Shown here: one piece after another, positions 1-7,603 of the stretch
Layout: every line of letters starts with the position of its first letter
How positions within the stretch are numbered: position 1 is the stretch's first letter
Origin: Ilyomonas sp963790435
GTDB taxonomy: Bacteria > Bacteroidota > Bacteroidia > Chitinophagales > Chitinophagaceae
Length of the DNA: 64,000 nt
Direction: 5' to 3'
Assembly: GCA_963790435.1 (NCBI GenBank)
Contig: CAWBOI010000001.1
Coordinates: 248,001 to 312,000 of the forward strand
Notes under the pieces: model-generated
The model's database searches: none
What the model was told of the DNA's origin: nothing
Seen by the model: the letters and a program-made list of their open reading frames with translations, nothing else
Position numbers and translations under genes: made by a program

Positions 1-335
1 ACTATAAAATTTAGTTGTAAAGTCAATTTCTCAATTGAACTTTAAGCTTGCGTATTTTAAAAAGAAGTAGTAGTGTTGTTGAGGAACTTATGCGGTCTAG
101 AAAAGGCGTTCCCTATTCTGGTCTGAAGTAGATACAAAGGATTTTAAATGTCTACAGGAACTTAAATACAATAATGAAAAAAGGAGAAGGCTCGCTAACT
201 CTCGTTATTAAGATATCGGATTAATCAAATAATGAACTCCCAGAGTAAAATATCGAATTGATACAACCTCCTTATCTTTTGAAACCAATCTCTCTAAACT
301 CCACTTTCTTTGCGAGAATAAACTAAACTTAACAT
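1..335. other. no gene recognised
   Basis: I see no convincing coding frame, RNA gene or repeat in this AT-rich stretch at the window edge. It lies downstream of the TlpA-like gene and beyond that gene's terminator. It may be the spacer before a gene outside the window. Confidence 0.5.
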
Positions 336-386
336 AAAAAAAATTCTTGTGCATTGAAATCGCATTGTTTCATCGCACAAGAATTC
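336..386 (-). terminator. Rho-independent terminator of the TlpA-like gene
   Basis: On the minus strand an 11-bp perfect stem (342-352 with 375-385) encloses a smaller TGAAA/TTTCA stem and is followed by a run of eight T. It sits about 40 bases after the stop codon at 429 and would end transcription of the porin/HMA/TlpA unit. Confidence 0.8.
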
Positions 387-428
387 GCCAGAAAGGTAAG
401 TAAGGCTTCTAAATAAGGAAAAGCCTGC

Positions 429-899
429 TTAATTCAAATATTTAGGTATAAGCTTACCCAGAGAATTTGCATCTTCGTCAACGGCAACAATTTTCCCGCT
501 TTTGTCTAATAAATAAGTGGTCGGAATAACAGAAATTACCCATTGATTTGCCACAGTACCGGATTTGTCATTCACATGAATCCAGGAAGATTGGTCATTT
601 AATACGGCTTGAAGCCAGGCATTTGGGTTATCGTCAAGCGAAATTCCGTAAATTTCAAACCCTTTGTCGTGGTATAGAGAATACAGCTTTTTTAAACCAG
701 GAACGGTTTGTCGGCAAGGGCGGCACCAGCTTGCCCAAAAATCAATCAACACTACTTTTCCTTTTAAAGACGACAAAGCAATGATTTGGTTTTTCGCATC
801 GGGCAACTTTATTTCTTTTGCCATATTTCCGGGTTGGGGCTGCGCAAAACAAGAAAGAGACAGAAAAAGGGCAAAACCAAAAACAGTTATTCGCTTCAT
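429..899 (-). CDS. TlpA-like thioredoxin-fold thiol:disulfide oxidoreductase
   Basis: A 156-residue protein with an N-terminal signal peptide ending near CFAQ (residue 20), so it acts in the periplasm. The thioredoxin active site WCRPC is at residues 58-62 and the cis-proline (IPTT) at 126, both expected of the TlpA/ResA family. These proteins reduce or resolve disulfides, often during cytochrome c maturation or on metal-binding partners. It starts 14 bases after the stop of the HMA-domain gene, so the two are probably cotranscribed. A redox role toward the cysteine-rich HMA partner is my inference. Family assignment is firm; the substrate is unknown. Confidence 0.88.
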   Translation of the reverse strand: MKRITVFGFALFLSLSCFAQPQPGNMAKEIKLPDAKNQIIALSSLKGKVVLIDFWASWCRPCRQTVPGLKKLYSLYHDKGFEIYGISLDDNPNAWLQAVLNDQSSWIHVNDKSGTVANQWVISVIPTTYLLDKSGKIVAVDEDANSLGKLIPKYLN

Positions 900-913
900 A
901 CTTTCAACTTTGT

Positions 914-1300
914 TTATTGTTTTTTATCATCACAAACCTTTTCCGCGCTGTTCGCTCCGCTTCTATCATATTTGCAGCATGAAGGTAACTTGTTGTACGA
1001 CTGATCTGCTGCTTTTATATCGCGGGTATCGTAACCAACGGCGGCAATTTTCTTTTCAATTGCCAATACCGATGTGGTAGAATCGTTGTAAGAAACGCTC
1101 AACAATTTGCTCTTCTCGTTCCAGTCGGCTGTGGTCGCGCCAGCTTGCTTGGCTGCTTTTTCAATTTGTCCTTTGCAACTTTCGCAAACGCCGGCAACTG
1201 TTACAGTATCCGTTTTATCGTTCGCTTTTGCATTTATTGATAAAACCAAACCCATTGCGATTACAGAAATCAGCGTAAAAAACTTCCTGTTCATATTCAT
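914..1300 (-). CDS. secreted HMA-domain metal-binding protein
   Basis: A 128-residue protein with a signal peptide (about residues 1-26) followed by one heavy-metal-associated (HMA) ferredoxin-like domain. The metal site is C39-E-S-C42, preceded by GV, a variant of the usual GMxCxxC copper site. A further Cys pair (SCC, near residue 108) and a late Cys lie in the C-terminal tail. A periplasmic copper-binding or copper-handing role is likely from the family but not shown here. It sits between a large outer-membrane porin (52 bases upstream) and a TlpA-like thioredoxin (14 bases downstream), probably one transcript. A second ATG two codons in could be the true start. Confidence 0.8.
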   Translation of the reverse strand: MNMNRKFFTLISVIAMGLVLSINAKANDKTDTVTVAGVCESCKGQIEKAAKQAGATTADWNEKSKLLSVSYNDSTTSVLAIEKKIAAVGYDTRDIKAADQSYNKLPSCCKYDRSGANSAEKVCDDKKQ

Positions 1301-1352
1301 ACATTATCAAACAAAAATAAAAAATAAATAATGCTAATGACGAGCCGACACG

Positions 1353-3377
1353 CTAATTAACAAAGCTCCACCAAACACCAAACCGTATCCAAAGTGCATT
1401 TTGCGGATAATGTGGCGCTGAAAAATTGTGATTCAAAAAACCGAAACTGCCATTGTATTTATCCAAAGTATTCAGGTTTTCCAACCGGATAAACGCTTTA
1501 AAGCTTTTGATTCTGAAATTGAAATACACATTTACATCGGGGCGATTGCTTATGGTCGAATCGGATTGATAATAAAACTGGCCATTCAATGGCGTGTACC
1601 CATCGGCTTTGTAAGGTGTAAAATATCTTACCTCAATACCGGTTGAGAGGTATAGATTTTTATAAAAATTACCCTCAAAAGCAAGCCGGTTTCTTGTATA
1701 AACCTGGGGCAAGTGCACCGGCGCATTGCCAGCCGATTGCTGAAAAGCCGCTTCGGTGTACCAAAACAAATGTTTCGATAATCTGAATTTCTTATCAAGT
1801 CCAACAGTTAGGTAGTTAAAAAGAGAAGATTGCTGTTGTAGTGTAAAGTAATCGGTGAAATAAGTGTAATTGGTAACGGCATAATAATTTGCATACAAAT
1901 GCAATTGGGCTTCAGGAATAAAAAGATTTCCAAAGAGTTTGGCAACATTGGTATTGTGAATGGAGCCAATAGGAATAACCGGAAAGGAAGTAATATTCTG
2001 ACTTAATTCTGTCGGGCTTTTGTTGGTGTTTTGAAACCCAATTTGCAACGCTCCCAACTTTTTAGAAAGCAGCCTTTGCAAACTGATATAACCTGTGTAA
2101 TTGCCAATAAAGCTGCCCGCGAGGTACAAACGACCAAACGCTTCCACATCCCATTTCTGGTTTCGCGTTCTGTTCCTGTATTCGGCCGAAGCGTAGATGT
2201 TAGTGTAGTTTTTGGTTCCGGCGTTATACAAGGTTCCATTTATTAACTCCAAATCGGCGCTCAACCGTAAAAATTGCGCAACATTTTTTTTATCAGGAAA
2301 AGTAACAATGCAGAATTCATTATTTAAGTTCTTCCATTTATCCTGAAACAAAAGCGTATCTACATTATTCGCTCCGTAAAAATGATAAAAGTTGATATAA
2401 TTGGCTGAATCCAATGCATTATCGTGGTACTCATAACGATTTGTACTGTAAGAAATAGAATGCTGCAAGCGCAGGCGCGGGTAAAACAAACGCGTAACCG
2501 TTGAATCATGAACAATCGAATCTTTTTGTCCGAAATCATAATACTGCCGTAAGTAAAAAATGCTTTCGGTATAAGAATTTCCAATGTCCAGATAGGTATT
2601 AAAAACATTTCCGTTTGACCCGTACGTTCTTTGGGAATTGTATAAACGGACATTAGCTGCGATTGGATTATTTATTGAGCCGTTAAGCCCGGAATTCTGC
2701 AATTCTGAGTCGGCTATTAAACCGCCGTTTTCCGATGCTTTTATTTTATTATAGAGGTAAATAAAATACAATCCATAGCGTTTGTTTTTGCTTTGATAAA
2801 ATGAACTAATGCGAATATTGTTATGGCTGCTGTTTTGATTTTTGAACGCTCCCGGCGAACCGATGAACCGGTATTCAAACGTAAAATTCAAATTGTTTTT
2901 TCGGTTTTGCGTGTGCAGAAGGTTTACCATTTGTTCCGCATTGCTGGCAAGCGCGTACGAAAGATCGGTGTAAGGTCGGGTAGTTTGAAAAAAGCGCGTT
3001 CCGGTAAGTGTGTATTTATAAATATCGAACGAATGAAAACCGGCATCAAAGCCAGGCTCCATGTTAAGATTGAACAACAAGGAATGCGCTGCACTTCCAA
3101 AGTTGCTCAGATAGTTGTAGGTTGGCGGAACAGGAAAACGAGTGTACCAATCGTTGATAGAAGAATCTAATTTTCTAACCCGTGAAGAATCGAAATAACG
3201 ATAAGAAATGGTAATGGAATCTTCATTGGGATTACGGTGCACCAGCGAATCTTTGTTGCCTTTTCCCGACTGGCCAAAACCACTCATCCGGTTTCGCAGT
3301 TGGTTTAAATCCTGCGAAATGGATTGAGATGAGAGTAATAAAATCAATGCAAAAACAAACGAGATTTTTTTATACAT
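1353..3377 (-). CDS. putative outer-membrane porin (Bacteroidota putative-porin family)
   Basis: A 674-residue protein with a signal peptide (cleavage near SISQ, residue 22). A short charged linker leads into a long body rich in alternating aromatic and polar strands, ending in a C-terminal aromatic strand (RFGVWWSFVN). This is the pattern of the large 'putative porin' beta-barrels of Bacteroidota. It likely sits in the outer membrane as a channel or receptor; no substrate can be read from sequence. It is first in a same-strand run with the HMA and TlpA-like genes. Two copies of the dispersed 11-mer (2781-2791 and 3349-3359) fall inside it, in opposite orientations. Confidence 0.8.
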   Translation of the reverse strand: MYKKISFVFALILLLSSQSISQDLNQLRNRMSGFGQSGKGNKDSLVHRNPNEDSITISYRYFDSSRVRKLDSSINDWYTRFPVPPTYNYLSNFGSAAHSLLFNLNMEPGFDAGFHSFDIYKYTLTGTRFFQTTRPYTDLSYALASNAEQMVNLLHTQNRKNNLNFTFEYRFIGSPGAFKNQNSSHNNIRISSFYQSKNKRYGLYFIYLYNKIKASENGGLIADSELQNSGLNGSINNPIAANVRLYNSQRTYGSNGNVFNTYLDIGNSYTESIFYLRQYYDFGQKDSIVHDSTVTRLFYPRLRLQHSISYSTNRYEYHDNALDSANYINFYHFYGANNVDTLLFQDKWKNLNNEFCIVTFPDKKNVAQFLRLSADLELINGTLYNAGTKNYTNIYASAEYRNRTRNQKWDVEAFGRLYLAGSFIGNYTGYISLQRLLSKKLGALQIGFQNTNKSPTELSQNITSFPVIPIGSIHNTNVAKLFGNLFIPEAQLHLYANYYAVTNYTYFTDYFTLQQQSSLFNYLTVGLDKKFRLSKHLFWYTEAAFQQSAGNAPVHLPQVYTRNRLAFEGNFYKNLYLSTGIEVRYFTPYKADGYTPLNGQFYYQSDSTISNRPDVNVYFNFRIKSFKAFIRLENLNTLDKYNGSFGFLNHNFSAPHYPQNALWIRFGVWWSFVN

Positions 3378-3549
3378 GCTGCCGGCAACTACAAGTAAAC
3401 GCGCAAAGTAAACGCAAAGCTGTAAACGAAACGATAATTTAGAAAATGGGCTCTTTATCTATTCAGGAATAAATAGAATTTGCTTTCATTTTTTCAAACC
3501 ATCTTTAAAATTACGGCAAAACCAAAAACGCTTTCAACAACAATTTATT

Positions 3550-4203
3550 TCAATTTTGCAGCAAACCATCTTTCATGTGCAACACGCGATCGCTGCCAGC
3601 CGCAAGCTCTTCATTGTGCGTAACAATTAAAAACGTTTGGCTAAATTCATTTCTCAATTGAATAAACAATTGATGAAGTTCTTTTGCGTTGTTACTATCC
3701 AAATTACCTGTTGGCTCATCGGCAAATACAATAGCGGGATTGTTGATGAGCGCGCGCGCCACAGCAACGCGTTGTTGCTCACCGCCGCTTAACTGTTGCG
3801 GTTTGTTATTAATCCGGTTTTCAATTCCCAGCACGCTTAACAAACGCATGGCATGGTTTTCAACCTCTTTTCTTTTGCCACCCTTTATCCAACCCGGAAT
3901 GCAAACATTTTCGATCGCTGTAAACTCAGGCAACAAATGATGAAACTGAAATACAAACCCGAGTTGTCGGTTGCGAAATTGCGCAAGCTGTTTGTTTTTT
4001 AAATGAGCTAACTGAACACCATTGATGATTACTTCGCCGCTATCCGGTGCGTCCAGCGTTCCTAATATATGAAGCAACGTGCTTTTGCCTGCACCCGATG
4101 AGCCGGTGATAGAAACAATTTCCCCTTTCTCAACCTCTAAACTCACGCCTTTCACCACCTGAATATGACCATACGATTTGAAAATATTCGTTGCCCTAAG
4201 CAT
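3550..4203 (-). CDS. lolD: ABC transporter ATP-binding protein, LolD type
   Basis: A 217-residue ABC ATPase with Walker A GSSGAGKST (34-42), signature LSGGEQQR (138-145), and a Walker B and switch His (TH) near the C-terminus. Length and the FHHLLPEFTAIENV segment match the LolD/MacB branch, which powers lipoprotein release from the inner membrane or related MacB-type transport. No permease partner lies next to it, so its LolC/E-like partner must be elsewhere. That is common in Bacteroidota. The gene stands alone and is divergent from the DUF2795 gene. The exact subfamily is less sure than the ABC call. Confidence 0.85.
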   Translation of the reverse strand: MLRATNIFKSYGHIQVVKGVSLEVEKGEIVSITGSSGAGKSTLLHILGTLDAPDSGEVIINGVQLAHLKNKQLAQFRNRQLGFVFQFHHLLPEFTAIENVCIPGWIKGGKRKEVENHAMRLLSVLGIENRINNKPQQLSGGEQQRVAVARALINNPAIVFADEPTGNLDSNNAKELHQLFIQLRNEFSQTFLIVTHNEELAAGSDRVLHMKDGLLQN

Positions 4204-4269
4204 ATCTGCAAACGTAAACTAATAATTAAAAGTCCGAACAAGATTTTAAGCATCAAAAGAAGTTCTGAA

Positions 4270-4300
4270 TTTGGATTTTCATTCTCAACTCCTACATTTG
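4270..4300 (+). promoter_or_regulatory. Bacteroidota sigma-ABfr type promoter
   Basis: TTTG at 4270-4273, a 19-base spacer, then TACATTTG at 4293-4300, matching the -33/-7 consensus TTTG-N19-TAnnTTTG. It places the start of transcription near 4307 and supports the ATG at 4322 as the start of the DUF2795 gene. Confidence 0.75.
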
Positions 4301-4321
4301 CAGCAAATTTCAAAAGCGGTT

Positions 4322-4543
4322 ATGTTCTGGAACCTTGAACTGGCAAGCCATCTTGAAGATGCGCCCTGGCCTGCTACAAAAGACGAATTGATAGATTATG
4401 CTATTCGCTCCGGTGCGCCCATCGAAGTGGTTGAAAACTTACAGGAGTTGGAAGACGAAGGCGAAGTGTATGAAAGCATTGATGACATCTGGCCTGATTA
4501 TCCGAGCCAGGAAGATTTTATGTTTAACGAAGACGAATATTAG
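4322..4543 (+). CDS. DUF2795 domain-containing protein
   Basis: A 73-residue acidic protein beginning MFWNLELASHLEDAPWP. The APWPATKDELIDYAIRSGAP segment and the acidic tail DFMFNEDEY are typical of the small DUF2795 proteins widespread in Bacteroidota. An upstream in-frame TTG would add 17 residues, but it lies inside the promoter, so I choose the ATG at 4322. Function is unknown; the size and helical charged pattern suggest a soluble regulatory or structural protein. It is followed at once by a terminator, so it is a single-gene transcript. Confidence 0.85.
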   Translation: MFWNLELASHLEDAPWPATKDELIDYAIRSGAPIEVVENLQELEDEGEVYESIDDIWPDYPSQEDFMFNEDEY

Positions 4544-4567
4544 TTTTGGTTTTGCCCCTTTTTTTAT

Positions 4568-4602
4568 AAAAGCTGTTTTTGGTAAACAGCTTTTTGTTTT
4601 TG
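4568..4602 (+). terminator. Rho-independent terminator after the DUF2795 gene
   Basis: An 11-bp perfect stem (4568-4578 with 4584-4594) with a 5-base loop, followed by a T-rich tract that contains a near copy of the dispersed TTTGTTTTTG motif. Confidence 0.82.
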
Positions 4603-4660
4603 TAAGAAAAATTAAATCTGGCCCACAATTAACCATTAACAATTTCAAATTAGCAATAAC

Positions 4661-5530
4661 ATGCCCACCTTGCACAACCACATTTTGTCCGTTGACATCA
4701 ACACCAAAGGAGCCGAACTGCAAAGCCTTATCAACCAACAAACAGGCTTACATTATTTGTGGGGCGCCGATCCTGCCGTTTGGGCAAAGCATAGCCCGGT
4801 TTTGTTTCCCATTGTTGGCGAATTAAAAGGAGGCAGCTACACTTATAATGGCAAAACATTTCATTTAAGCAGGCATGGCTTTGCCCGTGATACCGAATTT
4901 GCCATAACTGATCAATCACAAACATCAATCACTTTTACCATTGCAGATACGCCGCAAACTTTGTTTTTGTACCCGTTTCCATTTTCCTTTTCCATTCAAT
5001 ATACCCTTGTTGAAAACCGTTTGTACGTTGTGTATTCTGTAACCAATACCGGCAGTGAAACCATGTATTTCTCTGTTGGAGGACATCCGGCGTTTAAAGT
5101 TCCGTTGGTTGATAATACTGATTTTGAAGATTATTATCTTTCTTTCAGCCAGGTTGAAAATGCAGAACGATTCCCTTTATCGTCTGACGGCTTGATTGAA
5201 ACCGCACCTGTACCTTTCTTTCACAATGCAGAACAACTAAAGCTCAAACGCTTTTTCTTTTATGAAGATGCACTGGTATTTAAACATATCCAAAGCAATA
5301 GCATCAGCGTAAAAAGCGATGTTACGCCACACGGCTTCACCATTTATTTTGAAGGTTTTCCCTACCTCGGTATCTGGACAAAAAAAGATGCGGACTTTTT
5401 GTGTATTGAACCCTGGTGCGGTATTGCCGACAATACAACTGCAAAAGGTGATATTACGCAAAAGGAAGGCATCAATGCGTTACCACCGGCCGAAGTTTTT
5501 GAGCGGCAATGGAGTGTTGAACTGTTTTAA
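4661..5530 (+). CDS. aldose 1-epimerase family protein (LacX-like)
   Basis: A 289-residue cytoplasmic protein of the galactose-mutarotase beta-sandwich fold. Conserved residues in order are H72 (SRHGFAR), H142 (GGHPAF) and E250 (CIEPWCG), which match the catalytic His/His/Glu of aldose 1-epimerases. Such enzymes interconvert alpha and beta anomers of free or phosphorylated hexoses. The IEPW and short N-terminus resemble the LacX/YihR-like branch rather than classical GalM. The downstream same-strand gene is a carbohydrate porin, about 140 bases away, which hints at sugar use. The sugar is not predictable. Confidence 0.85.
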   Translation: MPTLHNHILSVDINTKGAELQSLINQQTGLHYLWGADPAVWAKHSPVLFPIVGELKGGSYTYNGKTFHLSRHGFARDTEFAITDQSQTSITFTIADTPQTLFLYPFPFSFSIQYTLVENRLYVVYSVTNTGSETMYFSVGGHPAFKVPLVDNTDFEDYYLSFSQVENAERFPLSSDGLIETAPVPFFHNAEQLKLKRFFFYEDALVFKHIQSNSISVKSDVTPHGFTIYFEGFPYLGIWTKKDADFLCIEPWCGIADNTTAKGDITQKEGINALPPAEVFERQWSVELF

Positions 5531-5584
5531 TTTTTAGGCAAAACAAAACCTATCTGAAAGGGATTATCAATGCCTGAAACAAAA

Positions 5585-5608
5585 GTTTGTTTTTGCACAA
5601 AAACAAAC
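5585..5608. repeat. inverted pair of the dispersed TTTGTTTTTGC motif
   Basis: Two oppositely oriented copies (GTTTGTTTTTG and CAAAAACAAAC) meet at a central CA, making a 24-base near-perfect palindrome between the epimerase gene and the porin gene. As RNA it would fold into a stem. Confidence 0.7.
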
Positions 5609-5671
5609 ACAACCAATTACTCGCTGATGCGCATCCAATTTGTAAAAGCAACCAAATCATCAACATCATTT

Positions 5672-7027
5672 ATGAAAGCAACCTTTGTATTGTTCGCTCT
5701 GCTTATCTCTTCGTTTGTTTTTGCGCAAAAAGATACCATAGTTCCGCCCCGAAATAAAACGCCCGATTCATCGTGGTCGGCACATTTTCAGTTCACCGCC
5801 GTTTCGCAAACGCATAGTGCGTTCATGGCTTTGTACTCAGGATATAATAGTTTGAGTAATGGAGTGGACAGAGGAGCGCTTACCATCACTACAACAGCTT
5901 TTATCGGCAAAAAATTATTTCGCTATACCAATGCGTATGCAAACGCTGAAGTATCTGGCGGCAATGGCTTCGACGGAACCACAGGCATCGCCGGTTTTAC
6001 CAATGGCGAAGCGTTTCGCGTAGGCGATCCATTGCCTGTATTGTCTATGGCGAGATATTATTTGCAACAGCACATACCACTTTCCAACAGCAAAATGGAT
6101 ACCCTGGAAGATGATGCGAACCAGGTAAAAGAAATTGTGCCGGCATCCCGCCTTACCATTAGTGCCGGCAAATTTTCGGTGAGCGATTTTTTCGATAAAA
6201 ATGCGTACAGCCACGATGCACGTACAACTTTTTTAAACTGGGCGCTCATGGATAACGGCAGTTATGATTATCCGGCCAACACACGCGGTTATACATTGGG
6301 TTTTGTAGTAGAATGGATTAACCCTTCATGGGCGGCCCGTTTAAGTGGAACTCAGGTTCCTGTAAATGCAAATGGCCCTTACCTGAATAAAAATATTAGT
6401 GCTGTAAATGGATTTAGCCTGGAACTGGAAAAGAATTTTTTACTTAATAAAAGAAAAGGAATCATAAGAGTTTTAGGTTTCAGAAATCGCACCAATGCGC
6501 CAAGTTATCAGCAAGCCATTGTAGAGATGAAAAGCGGCGATAGCACTGCGGTACACGTAATAGAAGGTGTGGGATATAACGCAAATTATCACAGCTCAAA
6601 ATACGGGTTAGGTGTAAACGGAGAATTAGAATTATCGGATGTTGTGGGTTGCTTTTTTCGTGCGGGTTACAACGATGGCAAAACGGCAACCTGGGCGTTT
6701 ACTGAAATAGACCAGAGTGCAAGTGCCGGTTTGCAAATAAAAGGAAATTGGTGGAAGCGGAACGATGATATTGTGGGCATTGCCGGTGTAGTAAGCGGTA
6801 TTTCCAAAGATCACCAGGCTTATATAAAGGAGGGCGGTTATGGCTTTTTAATTGGTGATGGTGCTTTAAATTACCGCACCGAAAACATTGTTGAAGTCTA
6901 TTACAATGCAAAGCTGTTCAATCATTTCTTTTTCACTGCTGACTATCAGTTTGTTGATCATCCTGCTTACAACAAAGACAGAGGTCCGGTGCATGTGTTT
7001 TCGTTGCGTGGCCACATTAATTTTTAG
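5672..7027 (+). CDS. carbohydrate-selective porin, OprB family
   Basis: A 451-residue outer-membrane beta-barrel protein. The chosen ATG gives a clean signal peptide (MKATFVLFALL...SFVFAQ); an ATG 34 codons upstream would put a polar stretch before it and is less likely. The body shows OprB-like strands: conserved DFFD, the NWALMDNGSYDYPANTRGYT block, and a C-terminal FSLRGHINF strand ending in Phe. It probably lets sugars or other small solutes cross the outer membrane. Its stop codon overlaps the convergent Uma2 gene by four bases. A copy of the dispersed 11-mer encodes FVFAQ of the signal peptide. Confidence 0.82.
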   Translation: MKATFVLFALLISSFVFAQKDTIVPPRNKTPDSSWSAHFQFTAVSQTHSAFMALYSGYNSLSNGVDRGALTITTTAFIGKKLFRYTNAYANAEVSGGNGFDGTTGIAGFTNGEAFRVGDPLPVLSMARYYLQQHIPLSNSKMDTLEDDANQVKEIVPASRLTISAGKFSVSDFFDKNAYSHDARTTFLNWALMDNGSYDYPANTRGYTLGFVVEWINPSWAARLSGTQVPVNANGPYLNKNISAVNGFSLELEKNFLLNKRKGIIRVLGFRNRTNAPSYQQAIVEMKSGDSTAVHVIEGVGYNANYHSSKYGLGVNGELELSDVVGCFFRAGYNDGKTATWAFTEIDQSASAGLQIKGNWWKRNDDIVGIAGVVSGISKDHQAYIKEGGYGFLIGDGALNYRTENIVEVYYNAKLFNHFFFTADYQFVDHPAYNKDRGPVHVFSLRGHINF

Positions 7028-7575
7028 CAAGATTGATAAACGTCTTTCAGTGTTATGTTGATGTTCAAATGAGACAATACAATTACATCATCATCATTGG
7101 TAAAGGTTTCCGTCATCCATTCGCCTTCAGCTGTTTTGAAATAAAAAATTACCACTTTTCTTTCAGGCTCTATACACAAATAATATTGCAAGGTTTCTGC
7201 TTTTTGGTATTGAATGAATTTATCAACCAAATTGTATTTGCGTGTTGAAGGTGAAAGTACTTCAATAATTAATAAAGGCTTATCAGAATAATATCTCGCA
7301 GCATCTGTTTCACAAATCATAATATCGGGATAGAGAAAATCTTTATCGGGAGATTTGAATTTAAAACTTTCAAAAGCAACCAGATATTTATCTTCATTAA
7401 GCAATCTTGAAAACAATACGATTAATCTGCGAACTATGTTGTTATGATATTTACTAACGCCACTCATTTCATATAAATTTCCATTGATTAATTCATGTCT
7501 TGTTTCACTCTTTTCTTCAAACAAAAAATACTCTTCTTCAGAAGTAAAATTCGCTCTAATTGCTGTACGTTCCAT
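7024..7575 (-). CDS. Uma2 family PD-(D/E)XK nuclease-fold protein
   Basis: A 183-residue protein with the Uma2 layout: an N-terminal EEYFLFEEKSETRHELINGNLYEMSG segment read as short blocks, YPDIMI with the first acidic residue, and LIIEVLSPSTRKYN carrying the E-x-x motif. Uma2 proteins are restriction-endonuclease-like folds with mostly unknown roles; nuclease activity is predicted from the fold only. The ATG at 7575 is preferred over an in-frame TTG six codons upstream. It is convergent with the porin and lies just downstream of the helicase gene on the same strand, so it may share its transcript. Confidence 0.85.
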   Translation of the reverse strand: MERTAIRANFTSEEEYFLFEEKSETRHELINGNLYEMSGVSKYHNNIVRRLIVLFSRLLNEDKYLVAFESFKFKSPDKDFLYPDIMICETDAARYYSDKPLLIIEVLSPSTRKYNLVDKFIQYQKAETLQYYLCIEPERKVVIFYFKTAEGEWMTETFTNDDDVIVLSHLNINITLKDVYQSC

Positions 7576-7603
7576 TTCTTTCAGTTTATTCAAATATAAT
7601 TTT

